Of a stretch of 64,000 nucleotides of DNA, positions 25,467 through 34,772 are shown in pieces (position 1 is the first letter of the stretch; every line of letters begins with the position of its first letter). The DNA is from Nakamurella endophytica. GTDB taxonomy: Bacteria > Actinomycetota > Actinomycetes > Mycobacteriales > Nakamurellaceae. The translations under genes and the position numbers were made by a program. The notes under the pieces are model-generated. The model was not told the DNA's origin, did not search any database, and saw only the letters and a program-made list of their open reading frames with translations. The stretch covers positions 386,175-450,174 of the forward strand of contig NZ_BMNA01000001.1 of assembly GCF_014646215.1 (NCBI RefSeq). Direction: 5' to 3'.

Positions 25467-27199
25467 GCCAGTCCGGTCCTGGCGACGCAAGGCCCACGTC
25501 CGTCCCGAGGACGCCGCGACCGCGGGCCGAAGCGCCGCTCGAGAGCGTGTCGCAGTCGGGTCGGCCACAAGGGACGGCGGGCCGATCCGCCGGCTCGGCC
25601 CGTCCCACCGGAGTCCGCACAGCTGCCCGGGGCGAGGGCGAGCCGGACCTCCGCGCCCGTCCCGCCCGCTGGTACGGCTGGGCGGTCGGGGCTTTCGGCA
25701 CGCTGGTCGCTCTCCTCTGGTCGTGGCACCCGTCGCTGTGGACGGACGAGTCGGCGTCGATCAGCGCGGCCGGGCGCTCGGTCGGCGATCTCTGGCGGAT
25801 GGTGCACACCGTCGATGTCGTGCACGGCTGCTACTACCTGTTCCTGCACTACTGGACCGAGATGTTCGGCCGGTCCGCGTTCGCGATCCGGCTGCCCTCG
25901 GCGGTGCTGGTCGGGGTGGCAGCCGGCCTGACGGTGGTGGTGGCCCAGCGGCTCGCCGACACGCGCGTCGCGGTCTCCGCCGGTGTGGTGGTCGCCCTGC
26001 TCCCCCGGATCACCTGGGCCGGGATGGAGGCCCGTCCGTACGCGGCCACCGTGGCGCTGGCGGCGGCCGCCACCGCGGTCCTCCTGCGCGCGACGAGCCG
26101 GCCGTCCGTCACGGTGTGGGTAGGGTATTCGGTCCTGCTGGCGGCGGGCTGCTACCTCAACGTCTACGTCGCACTGCTCGGCGTCGCGCACTTGTGCTCG
26201 GTGGTCCTGGACCGCCGCGTGACGGCGCAGGCCCGGCGGGCCTGGCTGGCGTCCGCCGTCGGGGCCGCGGTGCTCAGCGCCCCGCTGCTCTGGGTGGCAC
26301 TCGGACAGACCGGCCAGCTCGGCTCTGCGGTCCGCGGTCCGTTCGACTGGTTGCGCAACGTCGTGGTGAACCAGTGGTTCCTGGGGGACACCCCGACGAC
26401 CACCACGGGTCGCGACGTGACGGTCCTGCGCCTGGGCGACGTCGGGTCGTGGTGGGCGCCGGCGGCCGTCGTGCTCGCGATCGCCGGCTGGTCGACGGTG
26501 GCCTTCGGGGTCGTCCGCGCCGCTGTCCGCCACCGGTCGGTCTGGACGTGGGTACGGGACCGGCCCTTCGCCTGGGCCGTTCCGTGGGCGCTCGTCCCGA
26601 CGGTGGTCGTCGTCGGATATTCCGTCGTCGGGTCCCCCGTCTACAGCCCGAGGTACCTGACGTTCGCGGCGCCGGCCGTCGCGCTGCTGATCGCCACGGG
26701 CCTGGACGCGGTGGCCCGGAACTACCGGTGGGTCGTCGCGCTGGTACTCCTGGTGGCGACCGTGCCGGTGTACGTCTCGCAACGACACCTGTACGCGAAG
26801 AACGGCAGCGACTGGGTATCCGTGGCCGGTGTGGTGCACGCGGGGCGGCAGGCGGGCGACTGCATCTACTACACCCCCCGCTACCCGGGAGCGGCCGGCT
26901 TGATCGGGCAGACCACTCGCGGCATCGCCGTCGCCTATCCGCGGGACTTCGCCGGCCTGCTCGACCTGACGCTTCTCCGGACACCGGCCGCCGCCGGAAA
27001 CCTCACCGGCGTCTCGCGCCCGCTGTCCGACGCCGCGACGGACATCGCCCGCTGCCCGCGGGTGTGGGTCGTCGAGCGCAACGACTACCCGCAGCCCTTC
27101 GCCGCAGCGGACGAGACCCTGCTGGAGCGGTCCGGCCTCGCCGGCCGGCTCCTGTGGCGCGGGCCGCTCGACTCGGTCCTGCTCTTCCGACGAGGATGA
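25463..27199 (+). CDS. GT39-like polyprenyl-sugar glycosyltransferase (membrane)
   Basis: The 578-aa protein has a 70-residue polar cytoplasmic head, then the first span and the acidic motif LWTDESASIS, the catalytic loop of GT-C glycosyltransferases. About ten further spans follow, then a soluble C-terminal domain (residues about 440-578; DWVSVAGVVHAGRQAGDCIYY). Such enzymes use polyprenyl-phosphate sugars on the outer face of the membrane to decorate polysaccharides or proteins. It overlaps both neighbours (GTGA, ATGA) and is thus coupled to the polymerase gene. The donor sugar, possibly mannose, is not readable. Confidence 0.82.
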   Translation: MSQSGPGDARPTSVPRTPRPRAEAPLESVSQSGRPQGTAGRSAGSARPTGVRTAARGEGEPDLRARPARWYGWAVGAFGTLVALLWSWHPSLWTDESASISAAGRSVGDLWRMVHTVDVVHGCYYLFLHYWTEMFGRSAFAIRLPSAVLVGVAAGLTVVVAQRLADTRVAVSAGVVVALLPRITWAGMEARPYAATVALAAAATAVLLRATSRPSVTVWVGYSVLLAAGCYLNVYVALLGVAHLCSVVLDRRVTAQARRAWLASAVGAAVLSAPLLWVALGQTGQLGSAVRGPFDWLRNVVVNQWFLGDTPTTTTGRDVTVLRLGDVGSWWAPAAVVLAIAGWSTVAFGVVRAAVRHRSVWTWVRDRPFAWAVPWALVPTVVVVGYSVVGSPVYSPRYLTFAAPAVALLIATGLDAVARNYRWVVALVLLVATVPVYVSQRHLYAKNGSDWVSVAGVVHAGRQAGDCIYYTPRYPGAAGLIGQTTRGIAVAYPRDFAGLLDLTLLRTPAAAGNLTGVSRPLSDAATDIARCPRVWVVERNDYPQPFAAADETLLERSGLAGRLLWRGPLDSVLLFRRG

Positions 27200-28299
27200 G
27201 CTCCTGGCGCAGTCTCGACGGAGCCGTCCGCAAGGATGGAGCAGGTGACGGGGACACGGACAGGCGCTCCCAGGTGACCGACCATCGGTCTGCGCCGAGG
27301 CGGCTGCGGGTCATGCAGTCCTACTCGGCCCTCCGGGACACGACGAACCCGTACCTGAAACAACTGCACGCCGGGCTGTCGGAGCACGTCGACGTCCGCG
27401 TGTTCTCCTGGCGGGACGCCTTGCTCGGGCGTTTCGACGTCCTGCACGTGCACTGGCCCGAGTTGCTGCTCCGGTCCCCGTCCGCTACGCGCCGGGCCCT
27501 GCGCCGGATCGCCGTCCTGGCCCTGCTGCTGCGTATCCGGGTCGGCCGGCGTGCGCTGGTGCGGACGGTGCACAACCCCGAGCCGCACGAAACGGGTTCT
27601 GCGGTGGAACGAGCGCTGCTCACGGTCGTCGACCGGTGGACCACGCTGTTCGTCCTGCTCGTGCCGACCACGCCACTTCCGGTCGCGGACAGGCCGTTCG
27701 AGGTCATCCCGCACGGCGACTACCGGCAATGGTTCGAGCACCTCGCGGTGCCCCCGTCGGAGGCCGGGCGGATGGCCTACGTGGGTCTCGTCCGGCCCTA
27801 CAAGGGAGTCGAGGAACTGGTCGCGGTCTTCGGCGGGACCGCTGCCGAGCATCCGACGTGGACGCTGCGCATCGTGGGCAAGGCGCAGAGCGACCGGCTT
27901 GCGGCGGCGATCACCGCGGCGACCCGTGACGATCCCAGGATCTCGGCTCGACTCGACTACGTCTCCGACGCGGAGCTCGCCGACGAGGTGGGACGGGCGC
28001 AGCTCGTCGTCCTGCCGTACCGGGAGATGCACAACTCGGGGACCGCGCTGCTGGCGCTGTCGCTCGGCAGGCCCATCCTGGTCCCACGGAACCCGGTCAC
28101 GTCGGCGCTGGCCGAGGAGACCGGATCCGCGTGGGTGCGGACCTACGCCGCCCCGCTCACTGCGGCTGACCTGGCCGACGCGCTCGCCACCGTCCCCGAC
28201 GGCGCCGGGCCCGACCTGAGCGGCCGGGAGTGGGCCGGGATCGCCGCTCGGCACGCCGCGGCGTACCGACGCGCCGCGCAGCTACGCCGCTCGCGGTAG
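27196..28299 (+). CDS. GT-B glycosyltransferase (GT4-like)
   Basis: The 367-aa cytosolic enzyme has two Rossmann-like halves. The N-terminal half contains the VLHVHWPELLLRSP motif seen in EPS glycosyltransferases. The donor-binding half has MAYVGLVRPYKGVEELVAVF, IVGKAQSD and LPYREMHNSGTALLALSLGRPIL, where the retained acidic/Glu pattern is weaker than in standard GT4. It starts inside the stop of the preceding gene (ATGA). About 45 non-conserved residues precede the fold, so an internal start is possible. Its stop is 3 bases from the stop of the convergent flippase gene. Confidence 0.8.
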   Translation: MSSWRSLDGAVRKDGAGDGDTDRRSQVTDHRSAPRRLRVMQSYSALRDTTNPYLKQLHAGLSEHVDVRVFSWRDALLGRFDVLHVHWPELLLRSPSATRRALRRIAVLALLLRIRVGRRALVRTVHNPEPHETGSAVERALLTVVDRWTTLFVLLVPTTPLPVADRPFEVIPHGDYRQWFEHLAVPPSEAGRMAYVGLVRPYKGVEELVAVFGGTAAEHPTWTLRIVGKAQSDRLAAAITAATRDDPRISARLDYVSDAELADEVGRAQLVVLPYREMHNSGTALLALSLGRPILVPRNPVTSALAEETGSAWVRTYAAPLTAADLADALATVPDGAGPDLSGREWAGIAARHAAAYRRAAQLRRSR

Positions 28300-28302
28300 A
28301 CG

Positions 28303-29631
28303 TCAGCGTCCGCGACGCAGCACCGAGGTCAGCAGGTTCCGGAGCATGCGGACATCCGACCGCCGCAGGCCGTAGAAGAGCCGGACCGGCACGCCGAAGT
28401 ATCGCTGCAGCAGCACCAGGTTGAGGTTGCTGGACAGCAGGTTGCCGACCAGCGTGGCCAGCGCCGCGCCCGTCGCGCCCAAGGGCGGCACCAGGACGAT
28501 CAGCAGGACGACGTTGACCGCGCAGGCGACGACCAGCGACAGGCTGCGCAGTCCGGGCCGGCCTCGCGCGCTCAGTCCGGCACCGCCGATGGAACCGGGA
28601 GTGCCGAGCGCGACGGCCACCAGCAGGATGAGCGCCACCTGCACCGACGGCTCGAACCCGGCACCGAAGAGGCGCGGTATCCACCACCACATCGTCGCGG
28701 CGATGCCCGCTGCGAAGGCGGAGCACAGGAAGAAGGAGATGCGGGCTGCGGCCGCGAGCCGGTCGTCGGCGCTCTCGGACGCATCCCGGGCGAAGGTCAC
28801 GTCTCGGACGGAGCCGTTGATGATCAGGGGTAGCTCGCTGACGGTGACCGCGATGACGTACAGACCGAGCTGGTACGAGCCGGTCAACGGGGTCATCAAG
28901 GTCTGGTCGAGACGGGACAGCAGGATGCCGGAGATCGAACCGACCCAGATCCGCATGCCGTAGCCGAACAGCGCCCGGTAGCTGGCATGACCGGTGACGT
29001 CCTCCGCCGGGTCGGCGAACCGCCGGAAGAGACCGAGGTAGGCCAGTGCCCCCATCAGCGGCATCACCGCGAGGATCACCGTGGCGACGGTCGGCCCGAG
29101 GTGGCCGGTCAGCCAGAACGGGAGCAGCGCCAGCAACCGCAGTCCGGAGGCGAAGATCCGTTCCAAGGCCACCCGACCCCACAGGTGGTGAGCCGAGGCG
29201 ACCCCCCGCAGCACCCCGACGAGCAGGTTGGGCACCACGGCCAGCACGGCGATCAGCATCAGCTGGTGGACCTGCGGCGAACCGCCGCTCAGCCAGCCGG
29301 CGGCGCCCACCACGGCACCCATCGCGCACACGCCCGCCACCGTCGTCAAGGCCGCGGCACGGCCGATCGTCATCCTGGCCAGCCCCGGGTGCCGCGCCAC
29401 CGTGTAGGTGGTGGCCTCGGGGATACCGAAGGTGGCGATCGTGGTGACGAGCGTCAGCGGTGCGGTGGCTGCGGCCACCACACCTCTGCCGTCCACGCCG
29501 AGCGCGTGGGCCAGGATCGGACCGCTGGCCAGCGCGGCGACGTTCGGGAACAGGTTGCCGACGACCGTGATGAGGACCGACCGGGACATCGTCGGTCGCT
29601 TCGCCGGCGTCGCCACCGTCGGCTCGGTCAT
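28303..29631 (-). CDS. Oligosaccharide flippase (Wzx/MATE-like)
   Basis: The 442-aa protein has roughly twelve to fourteen hydrophobic segments in the MOP-exporter arrangement. It opens with SVLITVVGNLFPNVAALASGPILAHALGV-type sequence, as in polysaccharide flippases. It would move the lipid-linked EPS unit across the membrane for the Wzy-like enzyme at 24162-25466. The ATG overlaps the stop of the upstream glycosyltransferase gene (ATGA at 29628-29631), so it is the last gene of the long minus-strand operon. Confidence 0.88.
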   Translation of the reverse strand: MTEPTVATPAKRPTMSRSVLITVVGNLFPNVAALASGPILAHALGVDGRGVVAAATAPLTLVTTIATFGIPEATTYTVARHPGLARMTIGRAAALTTVAGVCAMGAVVGAAGWLSGGSPQVHQLMLIAVLAVVPNLLVGVLRGVASAHHLWGRVALERIFASGLRLLALLPFWLTGHLGPTVATVILAVMPLMGALAYLGLFRRFADPAEDVTGHASYRALFGYGMRIWVGSISGILLSRLDQTLMTPLTGSYQLGLYVIAVTVSELPLIINGSVRDVTFARDASESADDRLAAAARISFFLCSAFAAGIAATMWWWIPRLFGAGFEPSVQVALILLVAVALGTPGSIGGAGLSARGRPGLRSLSLVVACAVNVVLLIVLVPPLGATGAALATLVGNLLSSNLNLVLLQRYFGVPVRLFYGLRRSDVRMLRNLLTSVLRRGR

Positions 29632-30548
29632 GCGGGGCGTCGCTCCTCGATCAGCGGACGCAGGAGACGGTCGCTGTACGCCGCGGCGATCTGGCGGTCG
29701 TTCCCACCCTCGCGGACGTTCGCCCGGTAGAGCGTGCCGATCTGCGTCCCCGGCACCGCGGTGAAATGCTGCTGCCGGTCGCCCAGTTGACGGGTACGGA
29801 TGCCGTTCGCGACGGCGACGGCGTGGACCCAGATGTCGTCGGCCCGCGGCGCGACCTGGAGGAATCCGGTGCCCGCCGCCGCCAACCGGTCGAGCAGCGC
29901 CGGCGGATAGATGACCCCGGACACACCGGTGGGGAACACCGAGAGCAACGCCTGCCGCCCCGTCCGCGGTGTCCACTCCAGGTACGGCCTGAGGTGGTCA
30001 CCGTCGAACTCCAGCAGGTGGGCCCGATAGCAGTTGATGACGTCGGGTGCTTCGCGGTATGCCGCCACCAGGCCCCGCAGCCAGCGGCGCGGGTAGAGCA
30101 TGTCGTCGTCCGCGGCCACGAGCGGCAGGTCGTGCCGCGAGGTCGAGACCGCGTACGGGTACTGCTTGTTGTGCGGACCGAAGTCCGGACACGGCAGGAG
30201 CTCCAGACCTCGCCGCTGCAGCCGGTCGAGCGACCTGGGCGGATGAGCGAGGATCGCAGGATCGTCGAGCCACAGGATCAGCCGTCGCGGACGAACGGAT
30301 CCGAGCCCGATCGACTCGATCGCGTAGAAGGCGGTGTCCGCCCGGTGGCCGTAGGTGGTCAGGTTCACCACGACCTGCCCGGTGCCGACGACCGGTCGGG
30401 GGCTCCACCGGTTGACCGCGCGCAACACCGCCATCCGGGTGCGTACGCGGATCGTCCGCCACGCCCCGGAGGGATCGGTCCGCAGCCGCCGCGCGAGCCG
30501 GCGGCCACGCCCGGCCATCCGCCGGACGGCGGGGACGGCGGTGTTCAT
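29628..30548 (-). CDS. Glycosyltransferase-like protein (GT-A fold)
   Basis: The 306-aa protein has a basic N-terminal region, then VVVNLTTYGHRADTAFYAIES and ILWLDDP. The metal-binding acidic triplet LVAADDDMLYPRRWL near residue 145 is followed by a conserved ADDIWVHAVAVANGI block near residue 245. This pattern fits a GT-A glycosyltransferase that uses a nucleotide sugar in the cytosol. The acceptor and linkage are unknown. It overlaps both neighbours by ATGA, which ties it to the EPS operon. Confidence 0.75.
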   Translation of the reverse strand: MNTAVPAVRRMAGRGRRLARRLRTDPSGAWRTIRVRTRMAVLRAVNRWSPRPVVGTGQVVVNLTTYGHRADTAFYAIESIGLGSVRPRRLILWLDDPAILAHPPRSLDRLQRRGLELLPCPDFGPHNKQYPYAVSTSRHDLPLVAADDDMLYPRRWLRGLVAAYREAPDVINCYRAHLLEFDGDHLRPYLEWTPRTGRQALLSVFPTGVSGVIYPPALLDRLAAAGTGFLQVAPRADDIWVHAVAVANGIRTRQLGDRQQHFTAVPGTQIGTLYRANVREGGNDRQIAAAYSDRLLRPLIEERRPA

Positions 30549-33500
30549 GCCTTGTTCCCTTCTGCGTGCAGCCAGAGGTCGGCCGCGAGGCGCTGGTCGG
30601 TGTGCGGCAGGTCGGCGAGCACCGACTCGCGGGAGCGCGGATCCCGGGCGGTCCGCAGGATCGCGTCGAGCGTCGTCGCCGGCGGCGAGTCGGCCGGCAG
30701 CACGCAGTGCCCGTGCCGTTCCAGCCAGGACGCCAGTCCTGTCTCGTCGGAAGCGACGATGCGGACCCCGTGGCTCAGTCCTTCCAGGATCGGCAGGCCG
30801 ATCTGTTCCCGCCACCCCCGCACCGGTTGGGACAGCAGGACCAGCACGTCGGCATCCCGCAGCGCCCGGTGGATCTCCGCTCGGGGCGGGTCCACCTCGA
30901 CCCGGACGTCGTTCCTGTCGTCCGCCCACTCCCGGACGAGGTCGGTCAGTGGGCCCTTGCCGACGAGCCGGAGGCAGGCACCGTCGGGGAGCTGTCCGCG
31001 CTGGTCCCACGCCTGCATCAGCTGCCGGATCCCCTTGCGGTCGCTGAACGCCCCGAGGAAGAGGATCCGGGCGCCCGTCGGTGAGGGGTTGCCCGCGCCG
31101 TCGGCCAGGCATTCGCAGGGGGCTGACAAACCCTCGAAGACCTGCCAGTCCCCTCGTGCCCGTGGCACGTACCGCCGGTAGAGCTCCAGCGAGCCGGTGG
31201 TGCCGAACGCCAGGCGGTCCATGGAGCGGCTCAGGGTCCGGACCGCGATGCGCGTCAGTGCGCGAGCCGGCCGGACCGGCAGGGCTGGCCACCGCTCGGT
31301 CAGCTCGACCGCCGGGTCGGAGTAGCCGATGCAGTACGCGACGACCGTCGTCCGTCGTCCGGTGACCAGGCCGCGGAGCCGCACGGCCGCGACCTGCGCG
31401 ACGAGATCGAGCCAGCGCCCGTAGGCCATCGGTTCGTTCAGCTCCACGACGTCGTAACGGCGCCGCAGCAGGTGGCCGATCGTGGCCAGCCGTCCCCGAC
31501 GCGCCAGCACGGCCCCGGCGGGAGCGGTGCCCGGGTCGAAGTCGTAGCGGTGGCGGCGGTACACCAGCGCGGCCGGCGACATCGCGGCCAGCCGCTCGAG
31601 ATGTGCGGTCCGGACGTTGCCGTAGATCCGGACGTGCCGGTCCGGGCGCACGGACTCCACCCGGCGCGTCGGCTGGCGACTCCGCCGCGCACCGCCGCGC
31701 GCTCGGGACAGCAGCTCGCGCAGGCTCGCGACGACGCCCTCCGACGTGCCCCGCAGCGCGGCGACGGCGACGCCGGGCGACGCCAGAAGCTGCCGGCGGC
31801 CGCCACGGAGCAGGATCGCCGTGCTCTCGGCCGGGGTGTGCGCCAGCCAGCGCAGCAGCTGCCGGGTCGGGAGGTTCCGCGCCGCGTACACCAGCCGGTT
31901 GCGGGTGTTGTACCGGTAGTAGACCCGGGACTTCGCCCGCCCGCGGCCGTCGGCCGACTGCTGCGTCGCCCCGACGGCGTGCTCGGCGACCACGTCGTCC
32001 GCCACCACCAGGGTGCCGCCGGCAAGGACGCACCGGGTGCTGAGGTCCACGTCCTCCCAGTAGAGGAAGTAGCCGTCGGCGAAACCGCCCAGCCGGCGCC
32101 AGAGCTGCGCAGAGGCGGTCAGGCACGCGCCGGTCAGCCAGCTGTGCGGTCCGGACCTCCACTCCGCCGGCCGCACGACACGGCCGGAGCGCGGGTCGAG
32201 CCCGAGACCGCGGAACCATGTGGTCCCGTCCGGGCGGACGATGCGCGGGCTGATCAGCGCGTCCGGCTGCCGGCGCGCCCGCTCGGCCAGCTGCCGGCAC
32301 TGCTCGGGGCCGATGCGGGCGTCGGGGTTGAGGACGAGCAGGACGTCGCAGCCGCGGCCGAGCAGCACGTCCGCCCCCGCGTTGGCCGCCGTCCCGAAGC
32401 CGTCGTTGCCCGCGCGGGCGACCAGGGTCCAGCCCCGGTCCGCGCACAGCTCCGCGACCGCCGCCCGTTCCTTGGCCGAGTGCCAGTTGTCCACCACCAC
32501 CACGTCGGCGGGGACCCCGTCGGCCAGGCCGTCGAGAGCGCCGGGGAGCAGGGCGGTCGAGCCGTAGTTGACGACGACGATGCCCAGCCGGCCGGGCCGA
32601 CCCGTCGGGACGCCCGCCGGCGCGGAACCGTCGGACGCCGCCTCCGGCGCGCGCCGGTACTCGACGTGCACGTGTCCCCAGACGCCGGCGAGCATGCCCG
32701 CGCCGCGGGCGAGGGTGCGGCGGCCGCGGGCCTGCTGGGCGAGCGACCGGGTGGCCACGCCGACCGCGAGCCGGGCGGAGCCGCCCGCCGTGCGCACCGC
32801 GCCGCGACCGGTCGCACGCAACCGCACGGCCGACCGGGCGCGCGCGTCCGGTGCGAGCACCACGGAGGTGCGGACCCAGGAGTTGCCGGACCGGAACGCA
32901 CGTCGGAGCACCCAGGACCGGGTCAGCCGGGACACCGGCACCCGGTCCACGACGACGGCCTCGTCACACCAGATCAACGCGCCGACCTGCGACAGCTGCC
33001 GGGAGAACAGGGTGTCGGACCCGCCGCTCTGCCCGAAGCGGTCGTCGAACCGCAGTCCGGCGCGTCGCACCACCGCAATGTCGAGCAGGAGGTTGTTGGT
33101 GGCCGCCACGTCGGTCGGGGTGCCCGTCAGCAACCGCCGGCGGTCGAAGAAACGGCCGGCGCGGATCCACCGGTCGGGTTCGGCGTCGTACTCGGACACC
33201 ACGGCGCCGACGACGGCCGCGGGCCGGTGCTCACGGTAGGTCTGCAGCAGTGCCGCCAGCCAGCCCGGCCGCGGGCGCTCGTCGTCGTCGATGAACACCA
33301 GCAGGGCACCGTCCGGGCACTCGTCCAGGGCGCGGTTGCGCGCCGCCGCGATGCCGGGGCGCGGCTCGTGCACGTACCGGACGTCCGGCGCCGCCCACCG
33401 CTGCAGGACCTGCCGGGCGCTGCCCGCCGGGTCGTTGTCCACGACCAGCAGCGTCGCGGGCGGCTCGACGGCGCGAGCCTGCTCCAGCACCGCCGGGACC

Positions 33501-33613
33501 GCGGCTTCCAGGTCGTCGGGACGGCGGTAGGTCAGCATGGCGACGACGACCGGCGGCGACCCGGCAGGGAGGCCGGCCGCCACCGGCCCGGTGGGCGGAA
33601 CGGACCCGCTCAT
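30545..33613 (-). CDS. Trimodular glycosyltransferase (GT2-GT2-GT4)
   Basis: The 1022-aa protein joins three transferase units. Residues about 20-300 form a GT2 domain (VVVAMLTYRRPDDL, VFIDDDERPRPGW). Residues about 343-640 form a second GT2 domain of rhamnosyltransferase type (IVVVNYGSTALLPGALDGL, VLNPDARIGPEQC, YFLYWEDVDLSTRC). Residues about 660-1022 form a GT-B/GT4 unit (ILFLGAFSDRKGIRQLM, LRLVGKGPLTDLV, GLPILEGLSHGVRIVAS). One polypeptide could add three successive sugars to the repeat unit. It starts inside the stop of the preceding GT4 gene and ends inside the start of the next. No internal stop or frameshift is visible, so it appears to be a real fusion. Confidence 0.9.
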   Translation of the reverse strand: MSGSVPPTGPVAAGLPAGSPPVVVAMLTYRRPDDLEAAVPAVLEQARAVEPPATLLVVDNDPAGSARQVLQRWAAPDVRYVHEPRPGIAAARNRALDECPDGALLVFIDDDERPRPGWLAALLQTYREHRPAAVVGAVVSEYDAEPDRWIRAGRFFDRRRLLTGTPTDVAATNNLLLDIAVVRRAGLRFDDRFGQSGGSDTLFSRQLSQVGALIWCDEAVVVDRVPVSRLTRSWVLRRAFRSGNSWVRTSVVLAPDARARSAVRLRATGRGAVRTAGGSARLAVGVATRSLAQQARGRRTLARGAGMLAGVWGHVHVEYRRAPEAASDGSAPAGVPTGRPGRLGIVVVNYGSTALLPGALDGLADGVPADVVVVDNWHSAKERAAVAELCADRGWTLVARAGNDGFGTAANAGADVLLGRGCDVLLVLNPDARIGPEQCRQLAERARRQPDALISPRIVRPDGTTWFRGLGLDPRSGRVVRPAEWRSGPHSWLTGACLTASAQLWRRLGGFADGYFLYWEDVDLSTRCVLAGGTLVVADDVVAEHAVGATQQSADGRGRAKSRVYYRYNTRNRLVYAARNLPTRQLLRWLAHTPAESTAILLRGGRRQLLASPGVAVAALRGTSEGVVASLRELLSRARGGARRSRQPTRRVESVRPDRHVRIYGNVRTAHLERLAAMSPAALVYRRHRYDFDPGTAPAGAVLARRGRLATIGHLLRRRYDVVELNEPMAYGRWLDLVAQVAAVRLRGLVTGRRTTVVAYCIGYSDPAVELTERWPALPVRPARALTRIAVRTLSRSMDRLAFGTTGSLELYRRYVPRARGDWQVFEGLSAPCECLADGAGNPSPTGARILFLGAFSDRKGIRQLMQAWDQRGQLPDGACLRLVGKGPLTDLVREWADDRNDVRVEVDPPRAEIHRALRDADVLVLLSQPVRGWREQIGLPILEGLSHGVRIVASDETGLASWLERHGHCVLPADSPPATTLDAILRTARDPRSRESVLADLPHTDQRLAADLWLHAEGNKA

Positions 33614-34767
33614 CGGGTCACCGCCGGGGTGCCGGCCAGCTCGTCCAGCCGATCAGCGAGGGCGGTGCGGAACACCTCGGGCGCGTACCGGCTCCGGGCC
33701 GTGACGGCGTCCGTGACGGCATCCCCGCGGACCGCGTCCCAGTCCTCGAGCAGCCGGACGACCTCGTCGGCCCATGCAGTGGCGTCGTCGGGCGGCAGCC
33801 GGCGCGCGGCGGCCATCCCCTGCACCGCCTCGTCCAGCCCGCTGCCGGTGCTGACCAGCACCGGACGGGCCGCCAGCGCACCCTCTACCGCGATGTTGCC
33901 GAACGGTTCGTCGCCCTGCGACGGCACCAGCAGCACGTCCGCGGCCGCCAGGCTCGGGAACACGTCCGGGCGGAAGCCCTGCAGCCGCACCCGGTCCAGG
34001 AGCCCCGCCTCGCGGATCTGCCTCCGCAGCTGCTCCTCGAACCACTCGTAGCCGGGGAACACCGAGCCGACGACGTCCAGCGTGACGTCCCGACCCGCCT
34101 CGGTGAGCAACCGGACCACCTCCACTGCGACCTGCGGACCTTTCCTGGGTGAGAGCCGCCCGACGAACAGCAGCCGGGCGGGACCGGCGATGGCGGGACG
34201 GGGCGGCACCGCGTGCTCCGGGCCGGGCACACCGTTGTAGAGCACCCTGGACCGCCGACCGAGCGAGCGGAACGAGTCCGCCAGCACGGAGCGCGAGAAC
34301 TCGCTGTTCACCACCACCGCCGTGGCCACCAGCAGCGGCGTGGCGAGCAGGCGGCGCAGCAGCCGCGGCGCCGCCCGCTCGGATTCGTGCACGTGCACCA
34401 GCACCGGCCGGCGGGACAGCCGGGCCAGCGCGATCCAGAGCGGGATCGTCAACGTCGACGTGTACAGCACCTGCGGCCGGACGGTCCGGAGCAACCGGAC
34501 GCCCGCCACCGTCCCCCGCACGGTGGCGCCGATCAGCCGCACCAGGCCGGCCGGCCGCAGGGCGCTCTTGCGGAGCACCGGCGTGGGGCACAACGAGACG
34601 TCCCCGCCCCGCAGCCGGACCTCCTCGACCAGCGGGCCGGGGCCCGGCACGGTGACGTGCACCTGCCAGCCCCGGCCCACGGCCGCGTCGATCGCTTCGA
34701 GCATCACCCGGTCGGACCCGTACAGGTCCGCGCTGGGGTGGGCTATGAGCAGCGACCGTCGATCCAT
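33610..34767 (-). CDS. GT4 family glycosyltransferase
   Basis: The 385-aa cytosolic GT-B enzyme has an N-terminal acceptor domain (IAHPSADLYGSDRVMLEAI). The C-terminal nucleotide-sugar domain contains LLFVGRLSPRKGPQVAVEVV, LQGFRPDVFPSLAAADVLLVPS and the retaining-type EPFGNIAVEGALAARPVLVS, the E-x7-E motif. It lies 5 bases downstream of the giant secreted protein gene and overlaps the trimodular transferase gene (ATGA). Donor sugar not readable. Confidence 0.9.
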   Translation of the reverse strand: MDRRSLLIAHPSADLYGSDRVMLEAIDAAVGRGWQVHVTVPGPGPLVEEVRLRGGDVSLCPTPVLRKSALRPAGLVRLIGATVRGTVAGVRLLRTVRPQVLYTSTLTIPLWIALARLSRRPVLVHVHESERAAPRLLRRLLATPLLVATAVVVNSEFSRSVLADSFRSLGRRSRVLYNGVPGPEHAVPPRPAIAGPARLLFVGRLSPRKGPQVAVEVVRLLTEAGRDVTLDVVGSVFPGYEWFEEQLRRQIREAGLLDRVRLQGFRPDVFPSLAAADVLLVPSQGDEPFGNIAVEGALAARPVLVSTGSGLDEAVQGMAAARRLPPDDATAWADEVVRLLEDWDAVRGDAVTDAVTARSRYAPEVFRTALADRLDELAGTPAVTR

Positions 34768-34772
34768 TCCGC

